Numbered from the stretch's first letter, positions 16,219 through 26,011 are shown. The stretch is 36,439 nucleotides of DNA from Candidatus Neomicrothrix sp. UBA4542 (GCA_002388005.1 DGLO01000139.1:1-36439); one strand, 5' to 3'. A program made the numbers and translations. Notes: generated by a model not told the origin, from the letters alone.

Positions 16219-16668
16219 ATGTGTCAGGCTTTGCCTATGGGAACTGAACATCTTGAGGTGGAACATCTATTTACTATGGACCTACAGGTCGCAGAACGAG
16301 TGCAAGTCGTAAAGGGCGGGCCGCATGGCACTCGAATAATCGGCGAAGTCGCAGGCGGCACCTTCAATGGTGAGCGATTGCGGGGAAGTGTCGTGCCTCC
16401 AGGCGGTGACTGGGTCACCGCTCGAAGTGATCGAAGTCTTCAACTTGACGTTCGCCTGACCTTGGTAACTGACGATGACGGTGTCATCTTGATGCAGTAC
16501 AAGGGCATAGCGGATACGAATCTCGGTGTCGCGCGCTCGGCCCCCCTATTTGAAACTGGCGATGATCGCTACGCGTGGATCAATAACGTTCAGGGAATCG
16601 GAGTCGGAAGGCTTCACCCGGAAGGTGGAGTGACCTACGAGGTGTATGCGGTAACTCAAACGCCCTAG
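16219..16668 (+). CDS. DUF3237 domain protein
   Basis: A 149-residue protein matching the DUF3237 pattern: EHLFTMDLQVAE at the start, then GTRIIGEVAGGTFNGERLRG, VVPPGGDWVTARSDRSLQLD and VRLTLVTDDDGVILMQYKG, ending with a GRLHPEGGVTYEVYAV strand. The family is predicted to form a small beta barrel and often sits beside catabolic enzymes; to my knowledge its biochemical role is undefined. ATG 16219 is used; an in-frame ATG at 16237 would drop six residues and cannot be excluded. The stop overlaps the end of the convergent MFS gene by four bases. It probably belongs with the upstream PhyH gene. Confidence 0.82.
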   Translation: MCQALPMGTEHLEVEHLFTMDLQVAERVQVVKGGPHGTRIIGEVAGGTFNGERLRGSVVPPGGDWVTARSDRSLQLDVRLTLVTDDDGVILMQYKGIADTNLGVARSAPLFETGDDRYAWINNVQGIGVGRLHPEGGVTYEVYAVTQTP

Positions 16669-17918
16669 CGCGGGGACACCAACCACACGGTTGGCCGAGA
16701 TAGGAAAGACCGTTTCGGTGGTGCACTGGGAGCACCATCGCCAAGGCGCCATAAGGGCAGGACCGAAACAGTTGCTGCTAGCGAAACGAAGATTGCTCCG
16801 ACGATCGCGACCGTGTACGAGCCGGTCGCGTCGATGATAGCGCCGGCAGAAATCGGCCCTATTAGGGCGCCTACGCCAGCAGAGGTATATTGAACCCCAA
16901 GGACCCCACCTAAGCCTTCGAGACCGAAAATCCCTGCCATGGCAACCGGGCTTAGAGCCACGAATCCGCCGTAGCCCACACCTAACAGCGCAGCGAAGAG
17001 AAGTAGCAGTGGATAGTTGGCCCCGGCAAGCAGCCACAGCAGGTAGGCGATGGGTTGAATCCCAAAGCACAGAATGATGAGCGGTAACACTCCGAGCCGT
17101 ATTCCGAGCACCCCGAGCCCGAGTCGACCAAGAACGCTCCCTAACCCAAGGGAAGTAATGAGAAAAGCGGCTGTGCTAGACGCGATGCCTTGCTCTTTTG
17201 CGTATTGCACTAGAAACACGAAAGGAATAAAGAGCGCTACTGACATCAATAATCCAGCTGTGTACAAGCGCCAAAATTCAGATTTTCGTATAGCTCGCCG
17301 CGCCGCGGCAACGCTCACCGACACCGAAGCAGGTGGGGTAGGAGGTCTGAAAGACACCATCGCCACGACCCCGTATACGATGATGCTTCCGATCCCCATC
17401 AGTTCGAAAGCGCTTCGCCAACCGGCAGTTCGAATTAACCATTCGGCGACTGGAACCAAGATCAAGGTTCCGAGTCCTATTCCAACGGTGTTGATGCCGA
17501 GAGCGAGGGTTCGATGTTTCTCAAACCATGCCCCGGTAGCAACGCTGAGGGGAACAAGATAAGAGCCGATACCTAATCCGACTCCGAGTCCGTAGATCAC
17601 GATTCCGGTCAACAGAGATTCGACTTGGGCGGTAAGCCAGAGTCCTCCCCCCATGAGGAATGCACCCACGGCTACTAATCGCCGAGCTCCGAAACGGTCG
17701 GCGAGTGGCCCGGCGAGCATACCCACCGCAAAAAAGAGAAATGTTGTTACTGAAAAGAAGGCAGCGATTCCCGAAAGGCTTGCGTTGAATTCGTCAACCA
17801 TTTGCTCCAGCGCAGTTGCGAAGGCGTAAAAAACTCCGAATGTCCAAGTGTTAATTGCACAACCTGCGAACGCCACGATCCAGCCGCGGGCACCATCGAT
17901 CTCGCTTTGGCCGGACAT
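16665..17918 (-). CDS. MFS transporter, monocarboxylate/oxalate-formate antiporter-like
   Basis: Integral membrane carrier of 417 residues with about 12 predicted transmembrane helices in two halves. The MFS motif A is seen in the loop between helices 2 and 3 (GPLADRFGARR). The start GARGWIVAFAGCAINTWTFG and the repeated glycine-rich helices (YGLGVGLGIGSYLVPLSVATG) resemble the organic-acid branch of the MFS (MCT/OFA type). Set between PhyH/DUF3237 and PPOX/FAD genes, it may bring in the acid used by the CoA-transferases, which is inference. ATG 17918 faces the divergent PPOX gene 69 bases away. A second carrier of similar type is at 26124-27317. Confidence 0.88.
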   Translation of the reverse strand: MSGQSEIDGARGWIVAFAGCAINTWTFGVFYAFATALEQMVDEFNASLSGIAAFFSVTTFLFFAVGMLAGPLADRFGARRLVAVGAFLMGGGLWLTAQVESLLTGIVIYGLGVGLGIGSYLVPLSVATGAWFEKHRTLALGINTVGIGLGTLILVPVAEWLIRTAGWRSAFELMGIGSIIVYGVVAMVSFRPPTPPASVSVSVAAARRAIRKSEFWRLYTAGLLMSVALFIPFVFLVQYAKEQGIASSTAAFLITSLGLGSVLGRLGLGVLGIRLGVLPLIILCFGIQPIAYLLWLLAGANYPLLLLFAALLGVGYGGFVALSPVAMAGIFGLEGLGGVLGVQYTSAGVGALIGPISAGAIIDATGSYTVAIVGAIFVSLAATVSVLPLWRLGDGAPSAPPKRSFLSRPTVWLVSPR

Positions 17919-17987
17919 CGACTCACCCTAGGGCAGTATCTGTCACGTCAGCCGACCCGGATGAGGGCGGCGTGAGAGGATGAGGGC

Positions 17988-18395
17988 ATGGAAATAGATA
18001 AGGGTCTTGACTACGTGCGCGACAACTCCCGTGCCGTGCTTGCTACGCGACGTCGCGATGGATCTCCACAAATGTCGCCGGTGACTCTTGCGGTAGTGGA
18101 TGACACGATCGTGATGAGTACGCGCGAGACAGCGGTGAAAATTTGGAACTTAAGACGCCACCCGATTGCCTGGCTCTGTGTTTTCCCCGACAAATGGTTG
18201 GGTCGGTGGGTGCAGTTGCAATGTCGAGCCGAGGTGCTAAGCCTCCCCGACGCAATAGTCCATCTCGTCGAGTACTACCGCACCCTAAGCGGGGAACACC
18301 CCGACTGGGATGACTACAAGCGGGCAATGCATGAGGACCAGAGGTGCATCGTTCGGTTTCACATAGAGTCCGCTGGTCCCGACATCCAAGGCTAG
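17988..18395 (+). CDS. PPOX-class (pyridoxamine-phosphate-oxidase-like) flavoprotein, likely F420-dependent
   Basis: Split beta-barrel protein of 135 residues that would bind F420 or FMN. The characteristic opening (DYVRDNSRAVLATRRRDGSP, then SPVTLAVVDDTIVMSTR) and the TAVKIWNLRRHPIAWLCVFPD segment fit the actinobacterial PPOX/F420-dependent group. Members reduce diverse substrates or bind cofactor only, so no specific reaction is claimed. The Shine-Dalgarno-like GAGGG just before ATG 17988 is part of a 10-base direct repeat (GGATGAGGGC at 17959 and 17978). It is separated by five bases from the following FAD/NAD(P) protein, so the two are surely co-transcribed and may form a redox pair. Confidence 0.85.
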   Translation: MEIDKGLDYVRDNSRAVLATRRRDGSPQMSPVTLAVVDDTIVMSTRETAVKIWNLRRHPIAWLCVFPDKWLGRWVQLQCRAEVLSLPDAIVHLVEYYRTLSGEHPDWDDYKRAMHEDQRCIVRFHIESAGPDIQG

Positions 18396-18400
18396 TAACG

Positions 18401-19801
18401 ATGATGGAAACTGTTGCTAGCGATTATTTGGTCGTGGGCGCGGGTGCGATGGGTATGGCATTTACCGACGTGCTTATGGCAGAAACAGGCGCGACGGTAA
18501 CTATCGTGGATCGTCACGCTAGACCTGGTGGCCATTGGAACGACTCTTACCCTTTCGTGCGCCTGCATCAACCGTCGTCTTTCTACGGAGTTAATTCGCG
18601 AAAGCTTGGAAGCGACGCTAAAGACCTTGTCGGCTGGAATTCAGGTCTCTATGAGTTGGCTTCCGGCACTGAGGTTGTCAGCTACTTCGAGCAAGTGATG
18701 AACCAGCAATTCTTGCCGAGCGGCCGCGTGAGTTACTTTCCCATGTCGGAATACCTAGGAAATGGTCTGATTCGAGGCCTCACCTCTGGCAAGGAGACAG
18801 TCATCGAATCTCGAAAGACTGTTGATGCCACCTACATGAACGTAACTGTCCCTGCAGTTACTCCACCTAGTTATGAGGTAATGGCCGAGGTTCGATGCAT
18901 TCCCCCCAACGAACTTCCCAGCGTGACTGATCCACCAGATGGCTATGTCGTGGTTGGTGGAGGAAAAACAGCGATCGATTCGTGCCTTTGGCTACTCAGC
19001 AACAACGTCGACCCGGAGGCGATCCGATGGGTGGTGCCCCGCGACCAGTGGATGCTAGATCGCGCCAACATCCAACCAGGACCAGAATTCGCGGAACGAG
19101 CGATACTTCGACAAGTCGAAACTATGGAAATAGTTGCGAGCTCAACGTCACTAGATCAAATGTTCAACCAACTACTCGAACGAGGCGTTCTGCTTCAGTT
19201 GGATGCGTCTGTCCGTCCGACGATGTATCGATGCTGCACAGTCACCCGACTCGAATTGGAAGAGTTGCGTCGGATAAGAAACATTGTTCGTTCTGGGCAT
19301 GTTCAACGTATTGGACTTACCCGCATCGACCTCGATGATGAAACCATTTCCACCAGTCCAAATACGGTTCATGTTGACTGCACAGCGGACGGTCTGACGC
19401 GGCGCCCTATTCGACCGATCTTTGAAGACGACCGTTTGACTTTGCAAACGGTGCGCACTTGCCAACAGGTCTTTAGTGCGGCCTTCATCGCCCACGTCGA
19501 GGCGACCTATGAAGACGACACCATCAAGAATGACGTATGCACGGTTGTGCCTCACCCTGACGACACCCTGGACTGGGTGCGAACCACCATGGAAAATGCT
19601 CTGAACTCGATCAAGTGGAATGCCGACCCCGGGTTAAAAACATGGCTTTCTGAAGCGCGTCTCGATGGCTTTAGTCGGTTGCGCGGCGTGGCTGAACGGA
19701 CACCTGAACAGGACAAACTGTTGGGCCGGATCTTTGAAGCGACGCCGACAGCACTCGAAAAACTGGCAACTTATCTGGAGGAGGGCCGCAAATCCAACTG
19801 A
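18401..19801 (+). CDS. FAD/NAD(P)-binding oxidoreductase, flavin-monooxygenase-like
   Basis: A 466-residue protein with two dinucleotide-binding motifs: an FAD-type GAGAMG at 13-18 (YLVVGAGAMGMAF) followed by an acidic strand end (VDRHARPGGHW, 37-46), and a second Rossmann site VVVGGGKTAIDS (183-194). The RPGGHWNDSYPFVRLHQPSS segment is like the region after the FAD site of FMO/BVMO-type enzymes. I chose ATG 18401 because the FAD motif then lies 12 residues from the start; an ATG at 18344 would run through the end of the preceding PPOX gene. The C-terminal part (from about 330) shows no motif I recognise. The substrate is unknown. Confidence 0.83.
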   Translation: MMETVASDYLVVGAGAMGMAFTDVLMAETGATVTIVDRHARPGGHWNDSYPFVRLHQPSSFYGVNSRKLGSDAKDLVGWNSGLYELASGTEVVSYFEQVMNQQFLPSGRVSYFPMSEYLGNGLIRGLTSGKETVIESRKTVDATYMNVTVPAVTPPSYEVMAEVRCIPPNELPSVTDPPDGYVVVGGGKTAIDSCLWLLSNNVDPEAIRWVVPRDQWMLDRANIQPGPEFAERAILRQVETMEIVASSTSLDQMFNQLLERGVLLQLDASVRPTMYRCCTVTRLELEELRRIRNIVRSGHVQRIGLTRIDLDDETISTSPNTVHVDCTADGLTRRPIRPIFEDDRLTLQTVRTCQQVFSAAFIAHVEATYEDDTIKNDVCTVVPHPDDTLDWVRTTMENALNSIKWNADPGLKTWLSEARLDGFSRLRGVAERTPEQDKLLGRIFEATPTALEKLATYLEEGRKSN

Positions 19802-19897
19802 TGTCAGCTTTCAGAAGATGGCAGTGGGTGGAGCTAACGACCGCGTATTTGGGCTGGCTGAACGCCTACAGGGGTTATTCGTGCTCTGATCTTGGGA

Positions 19898-21355
19898 TCA
19901 AACTAAGGGACGATCTTTCGGTGTGATAGGGGACATCAAAGACGTCGAGCCCGTTAATGACGCGTCAACCGCTGAAGCGCAGGAACGCCCCTCAGCTATA
20001 GCCCAAACGATCAGGCTTTGGCCCCGACCCATATCACCGCACACCCATACCCGATCGACGTTTGTGGCGAAGTTGTCGTCGCGAGCCACATTTGAGCGTT
20101 CATCCAAATCGACGCCTAGCTGTTCGATCAGACCACCTGATTCAGGACCGGTGAAACCCATTGCCAACAACACCATGTCCGCCTCAACTTCAAAGTCTGT
20201 GTCGGCGACTTTTTCGAAACGCCCATCAACCATCTGCACTTCGTGGGCCGCTAATGCGCGTAGCTTGCCGTCCGCGTCTCCGAGAAACTTGTCGGTATTG
20301 ACCGAGTAAACCCGTTCCCCGCCCTCCTCATGAGCCGACGTGATTTTGAAGGTCATTGGGAACGTCGGCCAAGGATTTCCAACAGAGCGTTCGTCGGGGG
20401 GACACGGCATGATTTCGAACTGATGAACTGACGCAGCGCCTTGCCGGTGTGCGGTTCCTAGACAATCGGCGCCGGTATCGCCGCCGCCAATAATCACCAC
20501 CTTTTTACCGGCTGCCGAAAGTGGTGTTTCCGCCACTGTGAAATCGCCTTCCTGAGCGCGATTAGCCCAAGGAAGGTACTCCATTGCCTGATGGATCCCA
20601 TCGAGTTCTCGGCCTTCGATGGGAAGATCTCTCCATTGGGTTGCTCCACCGGCGAGTACGACGGCATCGAATTGTTGACGAATGTCGTCGGCAGCTATAT
20701 CTATTCCGACATTTATCCCGGTACGAAATTCGGTACCTTCCTGTTCCATTTGTTGGACGCGACGGTCGATGTGACGTTTTTCCATCTTGAATTCTGGGAT
20801 GCCGTAGCGAAGCAACCCGCCGATTCGGTCAGCTCGTTCGAAAACAACAACTACGTGGCCCGCGCGGGTCAACTGTTGTGCGGCGGCCAGGCCCGCCGGT
20901 CCGCTGCCGATTACCGCGACAGACTTTCCCGAAAGAACAGTTGGAATAACAGGTTCCACCCATCCCATTTCGAAGGCACGGTCGATAATTGCTACCTCGA
21001 CTTCTTTGATTGCAACGGGGTCTTGGTTGATTCCAAGTACGCACGCACCCTCGCAGGGAGCTGGACAAAGTCGGCCGGTGAACTCGGGGAAATTGTTTGT
21101 GGCATGTAAGCGGTCGATTGCGGCTTGCCAATGGTCTCGGTAAACGAGATCATTCCAGTCCGGGATGATATTTCCGAGAGGGCATCCGTCGTTGCAAAAC
21201 GGAATGCCGCAGTCCATGCATCTACTTGCTTGGATACGCAGACTGTCTCGGCCGAAGTCCTCATACACCTCATGCCAATCGAGGACCCGCACTGGGACGG
21301 GTCGCCGAGTCGGTGTCTCTCGGTCATGCTTGAGGAATCCTCGAATATCAGCCAT
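19898..21355 (-). CDS. gltD: Glutamate synthase small (beta) subunit
   Basis: FAD/NAD(P)H-dependent electron-input subunit of NADPH-GOGAT, which passes electrons to GltB for making two glutamates from glutamine and 2-oxoglutarate. The 485-residue protein starts with the double cysteine cluster expected for its Fe-S centres (C46, C49, C54, C58 and C97, C101, C105). It then has the FAD motif VIGSGPAG (148-155) and the NADPH-site motif IIGGGDTG (288-295), and ends with the GATE-like GDMGRGQSLIVWAI block. A strong AAGGAGGG Shine-Dalgarno sequence precedes the ATG. It lies 75 bases downstream of gltB and is co-transcribed with it; its end converges with the FAD/NAD(P) oxidoreductase gene. Confidence 0.95.
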   Translation of the reverse strand: MADIRGFLKHDRETPTRRPVPVRVLDWHEVYEDFGRDSLRIQASRCMDCGIPFCNDGCPLGNIIPDWNDLVYRDHWQAAIDRLHATNNFPEFTGRLCPAPCEGACVLGINQDPVAIKEVEVAIIDRAFEMGWVEPVIPTVLSGKSVAVIGSGPAGLAAAQQLTRAGHVVVVFERADRIGGLLRYGIPEFKMEKRHIDRRVQQMEQEGTEFRTGINVGIDIAADDIRQQFDAVVLAGGATQWRDLPIEGRELDGIHQAMEYLPWANRAQEGDFTVAETPLSAAGKKVVIIGGGDTGADCLGTAHRQGAASVHQFEIMPCPPDERSVGNPWPTFPMTFKITSAHEEGGERVYSVNTDKFLGDADGKLRALAAHEVQMVDGRFEKVADTDFEVEADMVLLAMGFTGPESGGLIEQLGVDLDERSNVARDDNFATNVDRVWVCGDMGRGQSLIVWAIAEGRSCASAVDASLTGSTSLMSPITPKDRPLV

Positions 21356-21430
21356 GCCGGATCGGATCCCTCCTTATCGCTACTGCGTGGGCAACGTATT
21401 GGCTCACTGTTGATTGTCCAAACATCGCTG

Positions 21431-24400
21431 TCACCCTTTCGCCGCAGCCATCACGGCTTCCTCGACGTCTTGGCCCTGTTCTTCCGCTGTCGTGATGGCC
21501 TCGATAACTCGCTTGTAATCCTTGGGTATGACCTTCTTGAAGTGACGTACTTGTTGATGCCAGCGGTCGAGAATCATTGACGCGACCTCAGACCCCGTCT
21601 CGTCGGAGTGTCGACGGATGATGTCGCGAAGAAAATCGAGGTCTTCCTCATCAAGAGAGATCTCTAAGTCGACCATTTCAGTGTTGAGGCTTCGGTGGAA
21701 TTCATCTTCTGGGTCGTAGATGAACGCGACCCCTCCGGACATTCCTGCTCCGAAGTTTCGACCCGTAGGCCCCAGAACGACAACTCGGCCGCCCGTCATG
21801 TATTCGCATCCATGGTCTCCCACTCCCTCGACTATGGCTGTGGCTCCGGAGTTGCGAACACAAAAGCGTTCCCCCACTATGCCTCGGAGTAAGACTTCCC
21901 CGCTTGTCGCGCCATAGAGGATCACGTTGCCAGCGATCACGTTTTCTTCGGCGACAAACTTGGTGGCCGAATTTGTCGGTGGTCTGAGTACGATTCGCCC
22001 GCCGGATAGGCCTTTACCGAGGTAGTCGTTTGCGTCCCCAGATAGGCGCAGAGTAATCCCACTCGGAACGAAAGCGCCGAAACTTTGACCCGCAGAACCG
22101 CTCATGTTGACGGTGATCGTGTCTGTTGGGAGTCCTTGGCCCCCATGCTTTTTCGTCACGTGGTGACCGAGAAGGGTGCCGACAGTGCGGTTGATGTTTG
22201 AAATGGGGGACGTTATCTCTACGGGAGTCCCATTCTCGATGGCCTGTTGCGCTTGTTCGATCAATTCCTGGTCAAGGGCTCTATCAAGGCCATGTTCTTG
22301 TTGTTTGGAACAGAAACGGTCTTGTTCCCAAGGTGAAGTAGGTATGTGGAGAATTGGGCTGAAGTCAAGACCGTCTGCTTTCCAGTGTTCAACCGCGCGA
22401 TCTATGTCGAGGCAATCGACACGACCGATGGCCTCTTCCACGGTGCGGAAGCCGAGTTCAGCTAGCGATTCACGGACCTCTTGGGCGACGTATTCAAAAA
22501 AGTTAACGACGAACTCAGCTTTACCGGCGTAGCGGGATCGCAACTCCTTATTTTGAGTAGCGACGCCGACGGGGCATGTGTCGAGATGACAGACGCGCAT
22601 CATCACGCAACCGGAGACGACTAGGGGAGCGGTTGCGAATCCAAACTCCTCGGCTCCTAGCAACATGGCGATGATGACGTCTCGCCCGGTTTTTAGTTGG
22701 CCATCGGTTTGTACGACGATTCGGTCTCTTAATCCGTTGATCAGGAGCGTTTGCTGGGTTTCGGCAAGTCCGAGTTCCCAGGGGCCGCCTGCATGTTTGA
22801 GTGAAGTGAGCGGGGAGGCTCCCGTTCCGCCGTCGTGTCCTGATATCAGGACAACGTCCGCTTTGGCTTTTGACACTCCGGCAGCCACGGTGCCGACTCC
22901 GACCTCCGCGACGAGTTTCACGTGGATGCGCGCTTCAGGGTTTGAGTTCTTGAGGTCGTGAATGAGTTGTTTGAGATCTTCGATCGAATAGATGTCGTGA
23001 TGCGGAGGTGGAGAGATCAGGCCTACTCCGGGTGTGGAATGGCGTGTCTTGGCTATCCATGGCCAGACTTTCGGGCCGGGCAGTTGTCCACCTTCGCCGG
23101 GTTTAGCTCCCTGAGCCATTTTGATTTGGATGTCGTCGGAGTTCACGAGGTATTCCGAAGTAACTCCGAAGCGACCCGAGGCTACTTGTTTGATCGCTGA
23201 CCGTCTGGAGTCGCCGTTGCTATCTGGGACGAAGCGTTCCGGGTCTTCGCCACCCTCGCCAGTATTGGATTTTCCTCCGATGCGGTTCATGGCTATCGCC
23301 AGAGTTTCATGTGCTTCAGCTGAGATCGAGCCGTAGCTCATGGCACCTGTCGAGAATCGCTTCACTATTTCGCTGATGGGTTCGACTTCCTCAAGTGGAA
23401 CAGGGCCGGTTTCGGCGGGGGTGAGCTTGAAGAGACCGCGGAGTGTCGCTAGCTGTTCGGAATGATCGTCGACGAGTTTCGTGTATTCCTTGAAGACCTT
23501 GTATTGGCCTGTTTGGGTGGAATGCTGCAACTTGTAGACGGTTTCGGGGTTGAACAGGTGAAATTCACCCTCGCGTCTCCATTGGTACTCACCGCCAGCC
23601 CACAAATCGCGGTGCGCTAGCTCCTCGGGGTTGTCGAGATACGCGAAGCGGTGACGCAGTGCCACCTCTTCGGCGATGACGTTGAGTCCGACTCCGCCGA
23701 GCTTGGATGCCGTGCCGGCGAAGTAATCGTCAACTACTTCGTTGGATAGCCCAACACATTCGAAGACTTGCGCTCCGGTGTAGCTGGCGACAGTAGAGAT
23801 GCCCATTTTGGACATGATTTTGAGGACGCCTTTTGAACAGGCCTTTATGTAGTTACGAACAGCGGCCCTTTCCTCAACTTCGCTGATCACTCCCTGCCCG
23901 ATCAGATCTTCAATGGATTCGATGGCCAGGTAGGGATTGATTGCGCCGGCGCCGTAGCCGAGTAGTAGGGCCATGTGATGGACCTCTCGAGCGTCACCGC
24001 ATTCGACGATCAAGCCAACCTTGGTACGAGTGCGTTCTCTTACTAGGTGGTGATGTACCGCCCCTGTCAAGAGAAGTGAAGGAATGGGGGCGTTTTGTTC
24101 GTTGCTGTATCGATCCGACAGGACAATGATTTTGGCGCCGTTTGTTATAGCGTCGGAGACCTTGATTCGTATTTCTTCTATAGCCCTTTGCATGCCGTCC
24201 CCGCCTTCGGCAATGGGGTAGAGGCCATCGATTGCGAAGGACTTAAATTCAGGGTGGTCTTCGCCTTCGTTCAGGTAGAGGATTTTGGCCAAGTCCTCGT
24301 TGGAAAGCACAGGGCGGGGAACGACGATCTGTTTGCAGGAATTTGGGCCGGGCTCAAAAAGATTGCCCTCGGGTCCCAATACCGACGATGTTGATGTCAC

Positions 24401-25999
24401 CAGTTCTTCTCGTATCGCGTCGAGCGGAGGATTCGTGACTTGTGCGAACAGTTGTGAGAAGTAGTCGAATATCAGACGCGATCGCTTCGAGAGCACCGCT
24501 ATAGGAGTGTCGGTGCCCATCGAGCCGATTGGTTCGGCGCCGGTACGTGCCATGGGAGCGAGGAGAATCTTGAGCTCCTCTTCTGTGTAGCCAAAGGCGC
24601 GTTGACGCTTGATCACAGATGAATGTTGAGGTGTCAGGAGATAACGGGTGGGAAGGTCATCTAAATGCAGAAGTCCTTCTTGGAGCCACTCTCCGTATGG
24701 TTCTGCATCGGCGAGAGTCTGCTTAATTTCCTCATCACCGACGATTTTTCCTTTGGCGGTGTCGACAAGAAACATGCGACCCGGCTGAAGCCGTCCTTTT
24801 TGAATGACGGTGCTTGGGTCGAGGTCGAGAACCCCGACTTCTGACGCCATGACAACTAAACCCTCGTCAGTTACCCAAAATCTGGAAGGCCGTAAACCAT
24901 TTCTGTCAAGTACGGCCCCAATAACGGTTCCGTCAGTGAAAGCGATCGATGCTGGCCCATCCCAGGGTTCGATGAGAGAAGCGTGAAATTCGTAGAAATC
25001 CCGCTTCCACTGTGGGAGGCGTTCGTGGTTCTCCCACGCTTCAGGCACCATCATGAGGACCGCGTGAGGCAGGCTCCGCCCGCCAAGGTGGATGAGCTCG
25101 AGTGCCTCGTCGAAGCTAGCGGTATCGGACGCGTCAGGTGTCATTATCGGAAGGGCTCGCTGCAGGGATTCTCCGAACGCGTCGGCGGCGAAGGTCCCTT
25201 CCCTGGCCCGCATCCAGTTCCGATTTCCCATCACCGTGTTGATCTCGCCGTTGTGAGCGATGAGCCGGTAAGGATGCGCTAGGGGCCAGGAGGGAAAGGT
25301 GTTGGTGCTGAATCGGGAGTGAACTAGAGCTAACGCGCTCGTCAACCTTTCATCTGTGAGATCCGGAAAGAAGACTGGAAGTTGGTCGCACGTCAACATT
25401 CCCTTATAGATGAAGGTTCGAGACGAAAGCGAAGGGAAATAGACAGCGGGCTGTACCTCATGTTCGATGCGTTTCCGAAGGACGTAGGTGATGCGCTCAA
25501 GCTCCAGGCCGCCAACGGGAGCGTCTTTTGGGCCTGAGAGAAACAGGATTCGGAAAATTGGCATAGCGTCGGTAGCAAATTTCCCTAAGGAGGAACTGAC
25601 AGTAGGAACTTCTCTCCAGCCGATGGTTCGAAGACCTTCCTCTTGGGCTAAGGATTCGATAGCCGCTGCCGCCGCCTCAGGATTCTCGGGCGGGAGGAAC
25701 GCCATGCCAGCCGCGTAGCTTCCTGCCTGAGGAAGGTCTAGTTCGGTTACTTGCCGAAAAAAGGAGTCGGGGAGTTGAAGAAGAATTCCGGCGCCATCAC
25801 CGACGTTTTCTTCTGCGCCCGTGGCGCCTCGGTGATCCAATTTGTAGAGGCAGTCAAGTCCGCGTCTCACCATCTCGTGTGAAGCTCGACCGTGCATGTC
25901 GACTACGAACGCCACCCCACAGGCGTCATGCTCATTTTTGGGGTCGTAAAGACCTTGAGCCGCGGGTAGCCCTCGCTGACTAAAGGAGTTTTCTTGCAT
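21431..25999 (-). CDS. gltB: Glutamate synthase large (alpha) subunit
   Basis: The 1522-residue catalytic subunit of GOGAT. The N-terminal class II glutamine amidotransferase has its nucleophile at Cys27 (NEHDACGVAF), implying removal of a 26-residue propeptide. The central domain follows, then the FMN-binding synthase barrel (GAMSYGSISAEAHETLAIAMN, SGHDGGTGASPLTS) with the 3Fe-4S cysteines in MMRVCHLDTCPVGVATQ, and a C-terminal GXGXG beta-helix (about 1280-1480). All domains are intact and the length is typical. It is transcribed ahead of gltD. Upstream of the ATG no Shine-Dalgarno sequence is visible; a palindrome occupies that place. Confidence 0.97.
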   Translation of the reverse strand: MQENSFSQRGLPAAQGLYDPKNEHDACGVAFVVDMHGRASHEMVRRGLDCLYKLDHRGATGAEENVGDGAGILLQLPDSFFRQVTELDLPQAGSYAAGMAFLPPENPEAAAAAIESLAQEEGLRTIGWREVPTVSSSLGKFATDAMPIFRILFLSGPKDAPVGGLELERITYVLRKRIEHEVQPAVYFPSLSSRTFIYKGMLTCDQLPVFFPDLTDERLTSALALVHSRFSTNTFPSWPLAHPYRLIAHNGEINTVMGNRNWMRAREGTFAADAFGESLQRALPIMTPDASDTASFDEALELIHLGGRSLPHAVLMMVPEAWENHERLPQWKRDFYEFHASLIEPWDGPASIAFTDGTVIGAVLDRNGLRPSRFWVTDEGLVVMASEVGVLDLDPSTVIQKGRLQPGRMFLVDTAKGKIVGDEEIKQTLADAEPYGEWLQEGLLHLDDLPTRYLLTPQHSSVIKRQRAFGYTEEELKILLAPMARTGAEPIGSMGTDTPIAVLSKRSRLIFDYFSQLFAQVTNPPLDAIREELVTSTSSVLGPEGNLFEPGPNSCKQIVVPRPVLSNEDLAKILYLNEGEDHPEFKSFAIDGLYPIAEGGDGMQRAIEEIRIKVSDAITNGAKIIVLSDRYSNEQNAPIPSLLLTGAVHHHLVRERTRTKVGLIVECGDAREVHHMALLLGYGAGAINPYLAIESIEDLIGQGVISEVEERAAVRNYIKACSKGVLKIMSKMGISTVASYTGAQVFECVGLSNEVVDDYFAGTASKLGGVGLNVIAEEVALRHRFAYLDNPEELAHRDLWAGGEYQWRREGEFHLFNPETVYKLQHSTQTGQYKVFKEYTKLVDDHSEQLATLRGLFKLTPAETGPVPLEEVEPISEIVKRFSTGAMSYGSISAEAHETLAIAMNRIGGKSNTGEGGEDPERFVPDSNGDSRRSAIKQVASGRFGVTSEYLVNSDDIQIKMAQGAKPGEGGQLPGPKVWPWIAKTRHSTPGVGLISPPPHHDIYSIEDLKQLIHDLKNSNPEARIHVKLVAEVGVGTVAAGVSKAKADVVLISGHDGGTGASPLTSLKHAGGPWELGLAETQQTLLINGLRDRIVVQTDGQLKTGRDVIIAMLLGAEEFGFATAPLVVSGCVMMRVCHLDTCPVGVATQNKELRSRYAGKAEFVVNFFEYVAQEVRESLAELGFRTVEEAIGRVDCLDIDRAVEHWKADGLDFSPILHIPTSPWEQDRFCSKQQEHGLDRALDQELIEQAQQAIENGTPVEITSPISNINRTVGTLLGHHVTKKHGGQGLPTDTITVNMSGSAGQSFGAFVPSGITLRLSGDANDYLGKGLSGGRIVLRPPTNSATKFVAEENVIAGNVILYGATSGEVLLRGIVGERFCVRNSGATAIVEGVGDHGCEYMTGGRVVVLGPTGRNFGAGMSGGVAFIYDPEDEFHRSLNTEMVDLEISLDEEDLDFLRDIIRRHSDETGSEVASMILDRWHQQVRHFKKVIPKDYKRVIEAITTAEEQGQDVEEAVMAAAKG

Positions 26000-26001
26000 T
26001 T

Positions 26002-26011
26002 CGGACGTCCG
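26002..26011. promoter_or_regulatory. Palindrome CGGACGTCCG directly before the gltB start codon
   Basis: A perfect 10-base palindrome lies 2-12 bases upstream of the gltB ATG on the minus strand, where the ribosome binding site would be expected. It could be a regulator or RNA-structure site, or chance. The rest of the 124-base spacer (26000-26123) shows no terminator for the MFS gene upstream and no clear promoter. Confidence 0.2.

Noticed and set aside
18344..18400. Earlier ATG for the FAD/NAD(P) oxidoreductase
   Set aside because: It would read through the end of the PPOX gene and add residues before the FAD motif that look like out-of-frame translation.
19665..19889. 74-residue reading frame at the end of the FAD protein
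   Set aside because: It overlaps the FAD-protein C-terminus in another frame and extends into a short convergent spacer without a ribosome binding site.
19887..19900. TGATC-TTGG-GATCA hairpin as terminator between the FAD gene and gltD
   Set aside because: Only five weak pairs, no T-run, and it overlaps the gltD stop codon.
20591..21109. 172-residue plus-strand reading frame
   Set aside because: It is antisense to the conserved FAD and cysteine regions of gltD and has no family features.
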